A stretch of DNA of 64,000 nucleotides from Martelella sp. AD-3 (GTDB taxonomy: Bacteria; Pseudomonadota; Alphaproteobacteria; Rhizobiales; Rhizobiaceae): contig NZ_CP014275.1 in the NCBI RefSeq assembly GCF_001578105.1, positions 124,001 through 188,000 on the forward strand. The letters are read 5' to 3'. Below are positions 53,514 to 63,446 of this stretch, piece after piece (positions within the stretch are counted from its first letter, which is position 1; every line of letters begins with the position of its first letter). A model generated the notes under the pieces. That model was not told where the DNA came from. It saw only the letters and a list, made by a program, of their open reading frames with translations, and did no database searches. Position numbers and translations under genes: made by a program.

Positions 53514-55238
53514 TCAATGACCCCCTCCGGCAACGACGTTCGGCATGTGCGTGCCGGCGATGCGGCTCAACACCTCGTCACGCGGGCCGCAGGCGCGCAC
53601 GTGCCCCTTCTCGAGCACAAGCACAGAGTCGCATTCCGCCAGCGCGGAAGGGCGGTGGGACATGAGGATGACGGCACGGCCATCGGCCTTGGCTTCGGCG
53701 ATGGCGCCGTTCAGCGCGCGCAGCCCCTCGTCGTCGAGGCTGGCATTCGGCTCGTCGAGCACGAGAACCAGCGGCTCGCCGTAAAGCGCGCGCGCGAGGC
53801 CAAGTCTTTGGCGCTGCCCTCCGGAAAGCAGGCTCTCGCCCTCCGTCAGGAGGGTGTCGTAGCCCATGGGCAGATCGAGGATCATCTGGTGGGCCCCCGC
53901 CTTCTGCGCAGCGCGCACGACCGCGTCGGGATCGGCGTTCTCGTCGAAGCGGGCAATGTTCTGCGCCACGGTTCCCGGAAACAGCGTCACGGTCTGCGGC
54001 AGATAGCCCAGATAACGTCCGAGCGTGTCGGACGGATATTCATTGATGTCGGCGCCGCCGAGACGGATGATGCCGGCGGCCGCCGGCCAGATCCCGGTGA
54101 GCGCGCGCGCCAGAGAGGATTTGCCCGCCGCGCAGGGCCCGATGACGGCAAGGGCCTTTCCCGGCGCGACGGAGAAGGTGACGGCATGCAAAACCGGCTT
54201 CCGCTCGCCGGGAGGCACGACGGTCGCCGCCTCGACATCGACCTTCGCTGCGGGGCGCGGCAGGGGCATATGCTGTGTTTCGTCTTCAACGGCGCCAAAC
54301 ATCAGCGAGAGGTTTTTCCAGGCCTCCCAAGCGCGCTGGATCAGGCCCCACTGGCCGATCACCTGCTCGATCGGCGCGAGCGCCCGGCCGAGCAGGATGG
54401 AACAGGCAATCATTGCGCCCGCCTGAAAATGGCCCGCGAGAACGAGGACTGCGCCGAGACCCAGGGCCGCGGACTGCAGCAGCTGCCGAACCGCCTTGGA
54501 GGCCGACGTCAGCCGGCCGGAAATGTCCGAGGTCGCAAGATTGGCTTCGAGCGAGGCCGCGCGAAGGCGCTTCCAGCGCGCCAGAAAGGGATCGACCATG
54601 CCGAGGCCGAGAATGGTTTCAAACTGCTTGCGCGTACGCTCCGTTTCCGCATCCGCTTCAAGCCTGATCGCATGTGCGTCTGCGTTTTTTCGCCTGGTCA
54701 GCCACTGGTTGGCGACCGCCAGCGCGGTGACGACGAGCGCTCCGGCAAGACCCAGAAGCCCGAGCCAGACGCTGAAGGCGAACATGATGGTCAGAAAGAA
54801 CGGGACCCAGGGCAGATCGAAGATTGCTCCCGGCAGGGGCGAGGCGAGAAATCCCTGTATCGTCCCAAGGCTGTTGAGCGCCACGGCGGGCTTTTGCCGT
54901 TCCGACGGCAGCCGCGACTGCTTGAGGACGATCCGGAAAGCCCGTTCGTCCAGCCGATCCTGAAATCGGGCGCCGACGCGGGCGAGGACCCGGCTGCGGG
55001 CATTATCGAGAATGCCCATCATGAGATAGAGCAGGACAACGAGCGCGAAGAGCGCCAGCAGCGTTGCCCCGGAATGGCTGGGAATGACGCGGTCATAGAC
55101 CTGCAGCATGAAAAGAGTGCCGGTCAGGGCGAGAATGTTCACCACGGCGCTGAAGACGGCAACGCCGCCAAGGGCCCTGGAGGAAATACCGATTGCGGCC
55201 AGAAGTTCTCTGTTTTTGTTGATTTTTTTCTTCAACAT
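53514..55238 (-). CDS. Type I secretion ABC transporter/ATPase (PrtD-like)
   Basis: This is a 574-residue fused membrane-ATPase exporter. The N-terminal half has about six hydrophobic segments, including FMLQVYDRVIPSHSGATL, typical of PrtD/LapB-type exporters without a C39 domain. The C-terminal ATPase has Walker A GPCAAGKSS (the usual GPSGAGKS is altered but the lysine is kept), the signature LLSGGQRQRLGLARAL and Walker B LVLVLDEPNASLDD. The start ATG at 55236-55238 is chosen for GAGGA upstream. It probably exports the RTX protein encoded convergently, 1.5 kb away from this gene's end. Confidence 0.94.
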   Translation of the reverse strand: MLKKKINKNRELLAAIGISSRALGGVAVFSAVVNILALTGTLFMLQVYDRVIPSHSGATLLALFALVVLLYLMMGILDNARSRVLARVGARFQDRLDERAFRIVLKQSRLPSERQKPAVALNSLGTIQGFLASPLPGAIFDLPWVPFFLTIMFAFSVWLGLLGLAGALVVTALAVANQWLTRRKNADAHAIRLEADAETERTRKQFETILGLGMVDPFLARWKRLRAASLEANLATSDISGRLTSASKAVRQLLQSAALGLGAVLVLAGHFQAGAMIACSILLGRALAPIEQVIGQWGLIQRAWEAWKNLSLMFGAVEDETQHMPLPRPAAKVDVEAATVVPPGERKPVLHAVTFSVAPGKALAVIGPCAAGKSSLARALTGIWPAAAGIIRLGGADINEYPSDTLGRYLGYLPQTVTLFPGTVAQNIARFDENADPDAVVRAAQKAGAHQMILDLPMGYDTLLTEGESLLSGGQRQRLGLARALYGEPLVLVLDEPNASLDDEGLRALNGAIAEAKADGRAVILMSHRPSALAECDSVLVLEKGHVRACGPRDEVLSRIAGTHMPNVVAGGGH

Positions 55239-55838
55239 CGACACATCCTCTTGTCTTGGGAGAGGCGACTGCGCCAGCGATGCCGTCTTTAAAACAGTCC
55301 CGCGCTCCGTCTTGATGGCGTTCCCGTCCTTCGTTCCGCCGACGACGAAGGAAGGGTTTAGCGGCCGGGCGGGATTTTTACCATGACGATAGGCGAGGCG
55401 CATGCAAACAACCCACGCGTGCTTTTTCTGCCATGGTCATGGCAATTCTGAGGCGGCCTTGCCGCGGCGGTTTCAAGAGCCTGTCGATTTCGGCGGGGAC
55501 GGCGCGGGCAACGGGCTTGGCTGGAGCGCCGGGCATCCATCCGCACCCGCACGGGAGGCGCCCCCATATTGCGTTTCGGTATCGTGCGTGCCGACAAGCT
55601 TTTCCTGCTTTCGGGCCGATGCGCCGGTGAGGAGGGCGATGTTCAAAGAGCACGCCAGTCCTGCGTCTCGCAGGTGGCAAAGGCACCCGGCACGCCGGCC
55701 TTGCGTGGTCTATCGCGAATATCGTGTCCTGAAGCGGAGGACCGTGCAAACCACCGACAACCCGTTCGAAACGAGTTTGTCACCCATGTCTTGGGGACAA
55801 TCCGTTACCTATGTCTTTGGACTGCATAAAAAGGGTTC
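55239..55838. other. Intergenic region between the secretion operon and tRNA-Met, nothing recognised
   Basis: This stretch of about 600 bp has short open frames on both strands but no ribosome sites or domain-like sequence. It should hold the promoter of the secretion operon. Confidence 0.4.
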
Positions 55839-55915
55839 TGGTAGCGGGAGAGGGACTTGAACCCCCGACACGCGGATTATGATTCCGCTGCTCTAACCAC
55901 CTGAGCTACCCCGCC
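55839..55915 (-). tRNA. tRNA-Met (anticodon CAT, probably elongator)
   Basis: The minus strand folds as a 77-nt tRNA: GGCGGGG acceptor arm, D-arm AGCTCAGGTGGTTAGAGC, anticodon stem GCGGA/TCCGC with loop ATCATAA, T-arm GTTCAAGTC, and encoded CCA. It lacks the initiator features. CAT could also be a lysidine tRNA-Ile2, but the body matches rhizobial elongator tRNA-Met. Confidence 0.9.
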
Positions 55916-56257
55916 AAACCGGACCTTCATATCTGCTCTGCCGCTTGGGGCAGCGTGAAGGACGATGTTCCCGGGCAGCGCTTGACCGCGCGGGACGGGG
56001 CGTTCTTAGGGCCTTCGCCAATGCGTGTCAAGCAGGTTTGGCGCAATTTTCGGGGCGTGCGAAAGGGGGCGGACGGAGCCCGGATTCAAGGGCCGGCCGG
56101 GCGGCGCGATCGCCTGAAGCCCGCCGACGCTGCCGCTGCCCGGCAAGGCCTGCGGCGCCCGGACCCTTCGCCTCCTTCAGCGCGTCGGCGGGGCCCGGTA
56201 TTCTTTTCTCGAAATGCGCTTAAAAAAGGCCTATATGGGCCGGACGAAGGAGCAGAA

Positions 56258-56698
56258 ATGGCGCGTATGAACAAAAGCGAAGACTGGCAGGGGCGGCATG
56301 CTCCGAGCCTTGAGGCAATCGAAGCCCTGGCAATCGAGGCCTATGCCAAATTGCCCGAGCCTTTCCGCGCGCTGACCGGTGATCTCGTCGTCGAGATCGC
56401 GGATTTTCCAAGCGATGACGTGTTCGAGGACATGGCGCTGGAAACGCCTTTCGATCTGCTGGGACTTTTCGAAGGGCGCGGCATTTCCGAGCGGTTCACC
56501 ATGGAAACCGGCGAGATGGTCAACCGCATCACGCTCTATCGTCGCCCGATTCTCGATTACTGGGCGGAAAACGAGGAAACCCTCGGCGACATCGTCACCC
56601 ATGTCCTGATCCACGAGATCGGGCATCATTTCGGCCTGTCGGACGACGATATGGAGCGGATCGAGGAAAGCGCCGACGCGGACGACGTCCGGCGTTGA
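56258..56698 (+). CDS. Zincin-like metallopeptidase family protein (DUF1025-type)
   Basis: This is a 146-residue cytoplasmic protein. HEIGHHFGLSDDDM (His119, Glu120, His123) is the HExxH zinc motif followed by the Gly and Asp of the minimal metallopeptidase family. ITLYRRPILDYWAE precedes it, as in homologues. The start ATG at 56258 has GAAGGAG upstream; a long frame back to 55955 crosses the tRNA-side gap and is not supported. The substrate is unknown. Confidence 0.9.
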   Translation: MARMNKSEDWQGRHAPSLEAIEALAIEAYAKLPEPFRALTGDLVVEIADFPSDDVFEDMALETPFDLLGLFEGRGISERFTMETGEMVNRITLYRRPILDYWAENEETLGDIVTHVLIHEIGHHFGLSDDDMERIEESADADDVRR

Positions 56699-56826
56699 GC
56701 GGCGCCGTCGTTCTTCTCTGACGATGCATCGCGCCCGACCCGGTCAGGCGCCCTGATCCACCCTTAAAGACGCTTTCAAGCAAAACGGCTCGATGAATGA
56801 CGGCTGGACAGGCTTTGCCGGGTTGC

Positions 56827-57465
56827 TCAGTCAGGCCGGGCGAAATCGCCGGATTTGTTGTCCATCACCCACAATTCGCCGGAGGAAATGTCGAACCATG
56901 CGCCGCAGAGCTTCAGCTTGCCCTGTTTCTCCGCCGCTGCGACATTGGGGAAGGAGCGCAGATTGGAGAGCGAGTTGCGGATCGAGATGCGTTCCAGCGC
57001 CGTCTGCCGCTCGCCGGCTGTCATGGCCGAGTTTGCATTGATCTGTTCGGCCGCAGGTTTGAGCAGCGTCGTCCACTTGCCGATGAAATCGCCGGGCGTC
57101 AGTGGCTCGGCTTCCGGTGAAAGGGCGGCGTGGATGCCGCCGCAGCGACCGTGGCCGAGCACGACGATATTCTTCACCTTCAGCCCCTCGACAGCGAATT
57201 CCAGCGCCGCCGAGGTGCCGTGATACTGGCCGTCCGGCTCATAGGGCGGCACCATGTTAGCGACGTTGCGGACCACGAAGAGCTCGCCCGGGCGGGCGTT
57301 GAAGATCATTTCCGGCGCGGCGCGGCTATCGCAGCAGGCGATCACCAGCGTCTGCGGCTTCTGACCTTCCTCGGCCAGTGTCCTGTAGCGCGCGCTCTCT
57401 TCGACATAGCGTCCGGACATGAAGCTCCTGTAGCCGTCGAGAAGGGATTTGGGAAACGCGTCCAT
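56827..57465 (-). CDS. Beta-carbonic anhydrase
   Basis: This enzyme hydrates CO2 to bicarbonate using zinc. It is 212 residues. The zinc and active-site motifs are CCDSR (Cys44, Asp46, Arg48 in CxDxR) and HGRCGG (His105, Cys108), with RNVANMVPP between. Start ATG at 57463-57465. It has no signal peptide, so it is cytoplasmic. It stands between the zincin and pyridoxal kinase genes, and no operon partner is obvious. Confidence 0.95.
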   Translation of the reverse strand: MDAFPKSLLDGYRSFMSGRYVEESARYRTLAEEGQKPQTLVIACCDSRAAPEMIFNARPGELFVVRNVANMVPPYEPDGQYHGTSAALEFAVEGLKVKNIVVLGHGRCGGIHAALSPEAEPLTPGDFIGKWTTLLKPAAEQINANSAMTAGERQTALERISIRNSLSNLRSFPNVAAAEKQGKLKLCGAWFDISSGELWVMDNKSGDFARPD

Positions 57466-57502
57466 CTGTCTTGATCCTCATTCTTTCGCGCATCGCCGCG
57501 CA

Positions 57503-58378
57503 TCATTTTCTTCTACGGTGCCTGGCCGGATGCATCAATTGACGAAGGCCAACTTTTGCAAAAGGGGCCGTAAAACCGGACGTGTTGCGTTCAAGCTGCA
57601 GCTCGTCGGCGCCCTCGCGAATGGCGCGCGCCAGAACCTCGTAGACCGACGCCGTTGATTTCTCCAGTGCCTCTGCGGGAGAAAGTGCGGCAAGCCGTGC
57701 CGCAAGATAGAGCGCGGAGAACAGGTCGCCCAGTCCGTTGGGCGGGTTTTCCAGCCGTCCGTGCTCGGCCAGCACCGCCTGGCGCTCGTCCACGTAAAGC
57801 GCGGCCACGCCGTCCCGGATAAAGGCATGGGCGGAGGTCACGACCACCTCGCGGGGCCCGAGCGCAAGCGCGGCATCCACCGCCGCGCTGTTGTCGTCGA
57901 TCGGCCGGCCAGTCAGCCAGGAGAGTTCGAACCGGTTCGGCGTGGCGATATCGGCGAGCGGCAGAAGACGGTCGCGGATGGCGGCGGCGGTTTTCTCCGG
58001 CACGTAGAGACCCTTCTCGTCGCCGCTCACCGGATCGCAGAGATAGGTGATCCCGGGATTGTCCGCCTTGAGCCCCTCAACCAGCGCGGCGATCGCCTCG
58101 GCCTGTCGCGGGCCGGCGATATAGCCGCTGATGACGGCGGAAATCTCGCCGCGCCAGCGGCTCGAGCCGAGCTCCGCAAGCGCCCGGGCGAAGCCGGCAT
58201 CATCGAATGTCAGCCGGGTGGACGCCCCGTGGCCGGGATGATAGGGCAGGACGATGGTGGGGACGGACCAGGTTGCAAGCCCAAGCGTTTCGAGAGCGAA
58301 GACGATCGCCCGGTTGCCGACGGCGCCGCGCATGACATGGCTGGATATGGCGATGACCGCGCCGGTTCTTGCTGTCAT
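57503..58378 (-). CDS. pdxY: Pyridoxal kinase (PdxY-like)
   Basis: This is a 291-residue ribokinase-family enzyme that phosphorylates pyridoxal in the B6 salvage pathway. AISSHVMRGAVGNRAI at the N-terminus, LCDPVSGDEKGLYV, TPNRFELSWLTG and NGLGDLFSALYL match the PdxK/PdxY group. The catalytic loop reads GLGD rather than the more common GTGD, but Asp is kept. The start ATG at 58376-58378 follows AGAGGACC. The gene is upstream of carbonic anhydrase on the same strand and divergent from gdh. Confidence 0.91.
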   Translation of the reverse strand: MTARTGAVIAISSHVMRGAVGNRAIVFALETLGLATWSVPTIVLPYHPGHGASTRLTFDDAGFARALAELGSSRWRGEISAVISGYIAGPRQAEAIAALVEGLKADNPGITYLCDPVSGDEKGLYVPEKTAAAIRDRLLPLADIATPNRFELSWLTGRPIDDNSAAVDAALALGPREVVVTSAHAFIRDGVAALYVDERQAVLAEHGRLENPPNGLGDLFSALYLAARLAALSPAEALEKSTASVYEVLARAIREGADELQLERNTSGFTAPFAKVGLRQLMHPARHRRRK

Positions 58379-58589
58379 TTCAGGTCCTCTGTCGGGTTTG
58401 CAACCAGTGCGATCAAAAAAACGGAAATGTTTTGCCATTTGCCTCATTTACGCTCTAAATCGCCTATTGGAGGGCGCTGTCAAGCCAGTGTCATGACGGC
58501 GACGTTAAAGGTCGAAGAGGGCCGGGACAACAAGGCGGCTTCAAATGCCGTTCCCGGCGACTGACAAACAAGAACACGCTGGAGGAAAC

Positions 58590-61500
58590 ATGGAAAACAA
58601 ATCCGATCAGATGCGCAAGGGCATGATGGCCGCCGCCGAAAAGGCAGCGCTTGCGGCCGATCAGCCCTTCATCAATCCTTTTTCCATGTTCAAGCGGGCA
58701 AGCCCCGAGGACCTCGCGCGCTATGATGCGGCGATGCTGGCACAGGCGGCCGTGCACGCCGCGCGCGAGGTCGGCGCCTTCGATGGCGCAGAGGCCCGCG
58801 TCACCGTCGGTCCGGTCTCCGGCATCGCGCCTTCGGGCATCGCAACCGATGTGATCACCGTGACAGTCCGGAACATGCCCTTCATCTACGATTCGGTGAT
58901 GGCCGAGATCGGCGAGTTCACCAACGATATCCTGCTTGCCGTCCATCCGATCCTGATTGCAGGGTCCGGCCGTTCCGTCACCGCGTTCTCGCCGGAAATC
59001 CAGCATGCGCCAGAAGATCGCATCAGCCATGTACAGGTGCATGTGGCCGCGCTTTCGCCGGAGACGCGCGCACGGCTGAAGGAGAGGCTCGACTATGTGA
59101 TGGCGCATGTGCGGCTTGCCGTCAACGACTGGCCGCTGATGCTTGAGAAACTGAAGACGGCCATGGATGAGATGGACGCGCGCGCCCCGGAGGGCCTGAA
59201 AGCGGGCGCCGAGGAGGCAAAACACTTCCTGGAATGGCTGCGCGACGGCAACTTCACCTTTCTCGGCATGCGCGAACTGGCCTATATCGACGAGGGCGGC
59301 TCCGGACGGGTCGAGCATGTGGCCGGTTCCAGCATCGGCATTCTCTCCGATCCCGAGATGCGGGTCCTGCGGCGCGGGACGAACCCGGTCGTCTCCACCC
59401 CGGAGATCCTCGCCTTCCTGGAAGGCCCGGAGCTTCTTCTGGTCACCAAGGCGAATACGACCTCGATCGTCCACCGGCGCACCTATATGGACTATATCGG
59501 CGTCAAGCGCTTCGGCGAGGATGGAAGGGTCGTGGGCGAACTGCGCATTGTCGGCCTCTTCACCTTCACCGCCTATACCCAGTCTGCCGCGCGCATTCCG
59601 CTGCTGCGCGCCAAGCTTGCCGAGGTCTCGCGCCATTTCGGCTTCGAGCCCAAGAGCCATGCCGGGCGCATGCTGCAGAATATCCTTGAATCCTATCCGC
59701 GCGACGAACTGTTCCAGGTGCCGGTGCCGCAGCTGACCGAGTTTGCCGAACAGATCATGGATGTGGCCGAGCGACCGCGCATCCGCGTGTTGAGCCGCAT
59801 CGACGGCTTCGACCGCTTTGTCTCGGTCCTCGTCTATATTCCGCGCAATCTCTATGACGCGCGGCTGAGGGAGAAGGTCGGGGAATATCTCGCCGAGGTC
59901 TATCAGGGTCATGTCTCCGCCTATTACCCTTCGTTTCCGGAAGGCCGCTCGGCCCGCGTCCAGTTCATCATCGGCCGCCACAGCGAGGAGAAGACGCCCG
60001 AGGTGCCGCAGGTCGAACTGGAAGAGGCCGTCCGCAGGCTCGCCGCCGACTGGTCGGAGCATTTCCGTTCGCTCGCCGGCCCCGGAGCGCCCGATTTCGA
60101 TGCAAACGAGGCCTACCACGAGGCATTTTCCCCCGAGGAAGCCGTTGCCGACCTGCCGTTGATTGAAACGGCGGCCGAAAGCGGCATTCGCATCGCCTTC
60201 TACCGTCCCGTCAATGATGACGGCGAGGAGGAGCTGCGGCTCAAGATCTTCCATGCCGGCGGTCATCTGGCCCTGTCGCGGCGCGTGCCGCTTCTGGAAA
60301 ACCTCGGCTTCACCGTGATTTCCGAACGCACCTTTGACCTGACGCTGGAACCAGGCGGCGCCGGCCCCGTCGAGGTCATCCTCCATGACATGGAGCTGCT
60401 GGTCGACGGTTCGACGGTCTTCGACCTGGAGGCTGACGGCGACCGCCTCGAGGAGGCCTTTGCCGCCGCCTTTACCGGCAGCGTCGACAATGACAGTTTC
60501 AACCGGCTGGTGCTGCTTGCCGGTCTCGATGCCCGCCAGGTCAACGTTCTGCGCGCCTATGCGCATTATCTGCGCCAGGCCGGCGTCAATTTCACTGCCG
60601 ACTATGTCGCCCAGTCGCTCTGCCTCTATCCGGTGATCGCGCGCGCGTTGTTCCTGATGTTCCGCACCGCTTTCGATCCCGCGCTTTCCGATGCGGACCG
60701 CGCCGAGGGGCTGAAGAGCGCGCGCGGCACCATCACCGAGGGGCTGGAAGGCGTGCCGAACCTCGATGACGACCGGATCCTCCGGCTCTTCGTCAAGCTC
60801 GTCGACGCGACACTGCGCACCAATTATTTCCAGACCGACGAGAGCGGCGCGCCGCGGCCGAACCTCGCCTTCAAGTTCGCCTCGCGCTCGCTGGCCATCC
60901 TGCCCGAGCCGCGGCCCTTCCGCGAGATATTCCTTTACGGCCCGGAGGTCGAAGGCGTTCACCTGCGGTTCGGCAAGGTGGCGCGCGGGGGGCTGCGCTG
61001 GTCGGATCGCGGACAGGACTACCGCACGGAAGTGCTCGGCCTCGTCAAGGCGCAGCAGGTCAAGAACGCCGTCATCGTGCCCGTCGGCGCCAAGGGAGGC
61101 TTCTATCCGAAGGCCCTGCCTTCCGGCGGCAGCCGCGAGGAAGTCTTCAACGCCGGGCGCGAGGCCTACAAGAGCTATATCCGCACGCTTCTGTCGATCA
61201 CCGACAATATCGAGGACGGCAAGGTCATCCCGCCTGCCGATACGGTGCGCTGCGACGACGACGATCCCTATTTTGTCGTTGCCGCCGACAAGGGCACGGC
61301 GACCTTCTCCGATACCGCGAACGCCCTGGCGCAGGAGGCCGATTTCTGGCTGGACGATGCCTTTGCTTCCGGCGGGTCGGCGGGCTATGACCACAAGAAG
61401 ATGGGCATTACCGCGCGCGGCGCCTGGGAGGCGGTGAAGCGGCATTTCCGCGAAATGAACATCGATATCCAGACGACGCCGTTCACCGTCGTCGGCGTCG

Positions 61501-63377
61501 GCGACATGTCGGGCGACGTCTTCGGCAACGGCATGCTGCTGTCGGAACAGATCCGGCTGGTGGCGGCCTTCGACCACCGCGACATCTTTATCGATCCCGA
61601 CCCCGACACGGCGAAGAGCTTTGCCGAGCGCAAGCGGCTGTTCGACCTGCCGCGCTCCAGCTGGCAGGACTACGACCGGAGCCTGATGTCGCAAGGCGGG
61701 ATGATCATCTCTCGGCGTGAAAAGGCGGTGAAGCTGAGCCCTGAGGCCGCCGCGGCGATCGGTCTTGCCCAAGGCGAATATACGCCCTTCGACATCATGT
61801 CCGCGATCCTGAAGGCGAAGGCCGACCTGCTCTGGTTCGGCGGCATCGGCACCTATGTCAAGGCGCGCGGCGAGACCAATGCCGAGGTCGGCGATCGCGC
61901 CAATGACCCGATCCGCATCAACGCCGAGGACCTGTGCGTTCAGGTGATCGGCGAGGGCGCCAATCTCGGCGTCACCCAGAAGGGGCGCATCGCCTTCGGG
62001 CTCAAGGGCGGCCGCTGCAACTCCGACGCGATCGACAATTCCGCCGGCGTCAACTGCTCCGACGTCGAGGTCAATATCAAGATCGCGCTCGCCTCTGCCA
62101 TGCGCGCGGGCCGCCTGACGCGCGCGGACCGCGACGTGCTGCTCGCCGAGATGACCGAGGCCGTCGCCGGCATCGTGCTGGAAAACAACTACTTGCAAAC
62201 GCTTGCCATCTCGCTCAGCAATGAGGCTGGTCTTGCCAGCATGCTGTCCCTGTCGCGGATGATGGAGGTTCTGGAAAAGGACGGACATCTCGACCGCACG
62301 GTTGAAACGCTCCCGGATGACGAGGCGCTGCGTTCGCGCCGCCAGTCCGACCGCGGACTGACCCGCGCGGAAATCGGCGTGCTGCTCTCCTACGGCAAGA
62401 TCGTTCTGTTCGACCAGTTGCTGGAAAGCGACCTGCCGGACGACCCCTATATGGAGCCGCTGCTCTACGGCTATTTTCCCGAGCGCATGCGCGAGACCTT
62501 TGCCGAGGATATCGGCGGGCATCGCCTCAGGCGCGAGATCATCGCCACGCGGCTCGCCAATGACGTGATCAATCGCGGCGGGCCGGAATTCGTCATCAAT
62601 GCCTGCGACATGACGGCGGCGACGCCGGCAGAGGTGGTCAAGGCGGCGATCATTGCCCGCGACGGCTTCGGCATGGAGAACCTCTGGCACGCCGTGCACG
62701 CGCTTGACGGGTCGATCGACGGCCGGACGCAGAATGCAATCTACACGCAGCTTCGCTACCTCTTCAGCATTCTGACCCACCTGCTGATCCGCAACGGGCT
62801 TGCCGAGGGCGATATCGCAAATGCAGTCGCGCGGCTCAAAGGCGCCTTCGGCACGTTCGAGGCGGGGATTGCCGATCTTCTGCCCGATGCGAGAGCCGAG
62901 TGGCTTGCCGGGCAGGAGGAGGGGTGGCGCAAGGCCGGCGTGCCGGACGATCTCGCCGCAAGCCTCGCCCGTCACCTCGCCATGATGTTCGTGCCGGAGG
63001 CCCTGCAGATCGCAAGACGCAGCGGCCATAGCCTGGAACGGGCGGCCGACGCCTATTTCAGCGTCACCAAGCTCTTCCATGTGTCGCCGCTCCTGAGCGT
63101 CGCCGCGCGGATGAAGCCGAGCGATTTCTACGATTCGCTCGCGCTCGCCCGCTCCATGGACCAGATTTCGGCCAGCCGGCGCGATCTCGCCGCCAACGCG
63201 CTTCTCGGCCATGGGGAGGCGGAGAACGCCGTCGTCGCCTGGCGCGAGGCGCATGCCGCGCGGGTTCAGCAGATTGCCGAGCAGCTCGAACGGCTTGCCC
63301 GCTCGGGCGACCCGTCGATTGCCAAGACCACGGTCGCCGCCGGCCTCCTGAACGACCTGGCCCGCGATCTGGGTTGA
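58590..63377 (+). CDS. gdhB: NAD-specific glutamate dehydrogenase, large (180-kDa) class
   Basis: This is a 1595-residue enzyme that oxidatively deaminates glutamate to 2-oxoglutarate. It has the long regulatory N-terminal half with ACT-like modules and a C-terminal catalytic core: LRFGKVARGGLRWSDR, VKNAVIVPVGAKGGFYPK, GVGDMSGDVFGNGML, GGIGTYVKARGE and IGEGANLGVTQKGR, as in the alphaproteobacterial family. The start ATG at 58590 has GGAGG directly upstream, and the longer frame to 58545 is not supported. A very long open frame on the other strand (58491-63254) is a codon-bias shadow. Confidence 0.96.
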   Translation: MENKSDQMRKGMMAAAEKAALAADQPFINPFSMFKRASPEDLARYDAAMLAQAAVHAAREVGAFDGAEARVTVGPVSGIAPSGIATDVITVTVRNMPFIYDSVMAEIGEFTNDILLAVHPILIAGSGRSVTAFSPEIQHAPEDRISHVQVHVAALSPETRARLKERLDYVMAHVRLAVNDWPLMLEKLKTAMDEMDARAPEGLKAGAEEAKHFLEWLRDGNFTFLGMRELAYIDEGGSGRVEHVAGSSIGILSDPEMRVLRRGTNPVVSTPEILAFLEGPELLLVTKANTTSIVHRRTYMDYIGVKRFGEDGRVVGELRIVGLFTFTAYTQSAARIPLLRAKLAEVSRHFGFEPKSHAGRMLQNILESYPRDELFQVPVPQLTEFAEQIMDVAERPRIRVLSRIDGFDRFVSVLVYIPRNLYDARLREKVGEYLAEVYQGHVSAYYPSFPEGRSARVQFIIGRHSEEKTPEVPQVELEEAVRRLAADWSEHFRSLAGPGAPDFDANEAYHEAFSPEEAVADLPLIETAAESGIRIAFYRPVNDDGEEELRLKIFHAGGHLALSRRVPLLENLGFTVISERTFDLTLEPGGAGPVEVILHDMELLVDGSTVFDLEADGDRLEEAFAAAFTGSVDNDSFNRLVLLAGLDARQVNVLRAYAHYLRQAGVNFTADYVAQSLCLYPVIARALFLMFRTAFDPALSDADRAEGLKSARGTITEGLEGVPNLDDDRILRLFVKLVDATLRTNYFQTDESGAPRPNLAFKFASRSLAILPEPRPFREIFLYGPEVEGVHLRFGKVARGGLRWSDRGQDYRTEVLGLVKAQQVKNAVIVPVGAKGGFYPKALPSGGSREEVFNAGREAYKSYIRTLLSITDNIEDGKVIPPADTVRCDDDDPYFVVAADKGTATFSDTANALAQEADFWLDDAFASGGSAGYDHKKMGITARGAWEAVKRHFREMNIDIQTTPFTVVGVGDMSGDVFGNGMLLSEQIRLVAAFDHRDIFIDPDPDTAKSFAERKRLFDLPRSSWQDYDRSLMSQGGMIISRREKAVKLSPEAAAAIGLAQGEYTPFDIMSAILKAKADLLWFGGIGTYVKARGETNAEVGDRANDPIRINAEDLCVQVIGEGANLGVTQKGRIAFGLKGGRCNSDAIDNSAGVNCSDVEVNIKIALASAMRAGRLTRADRDVLLAEMTEAVAGIVLENNYLQTLAISLSNEAGLASMLSLSRMMEVLEKDGHLDRTVETLPDDEALRSRRQSDRGLTRAEIGVLLSYGKIVLFDQLLESDLPDDPYMEPLLYGYFPERMRETFAEDIGGHRLRREIIATRLANDVINRGGPEFVINACDMTAATPAEVVKAAIIARDGFGMENLWHAVHALDGSIDGRTQNAIYTQLRYLFSILTHLLIRNGLAEGDIANAVARLKGAFGTFEAGIADLLPDARAEWLAGQEEGWRKAGVPDDLAASLARHLAMMFVPEALQIARRSGHSLERAADAYFSVTKLFHVSPLLSVAARMKPSDFYDSLALARSMDQISASRRDLAANALLGHGEAENAVVAWREAHAARVQQIAEQLERLARSGDPSIAKTTVAAGLLNDLARDLG

Positions 63378-63446
63378 TGCCGGTCAGGGTTTGACAAAGC
63401 GGCCAGAAGCGGCAATCTCGATCCTGTTCACACGGGATGGATCGCA

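Noticed and set aside
55955..56257. N-terminal extension of the zincin gene
   Set aside because: The added 100 residues are not protein-like, and the ATG at 56258 has a strong ribosome site.
58491..63254. A 1587-codon open frame antisense to the NAD-glutamate dehydrogenase gene
   Set aside because: The sense frame is a well-conserved enzyme with a ribosome site; long antisense frames are expected in high-G+C coding DNA. The antisense product is rich in Arg, Gly and Asp with no domain.
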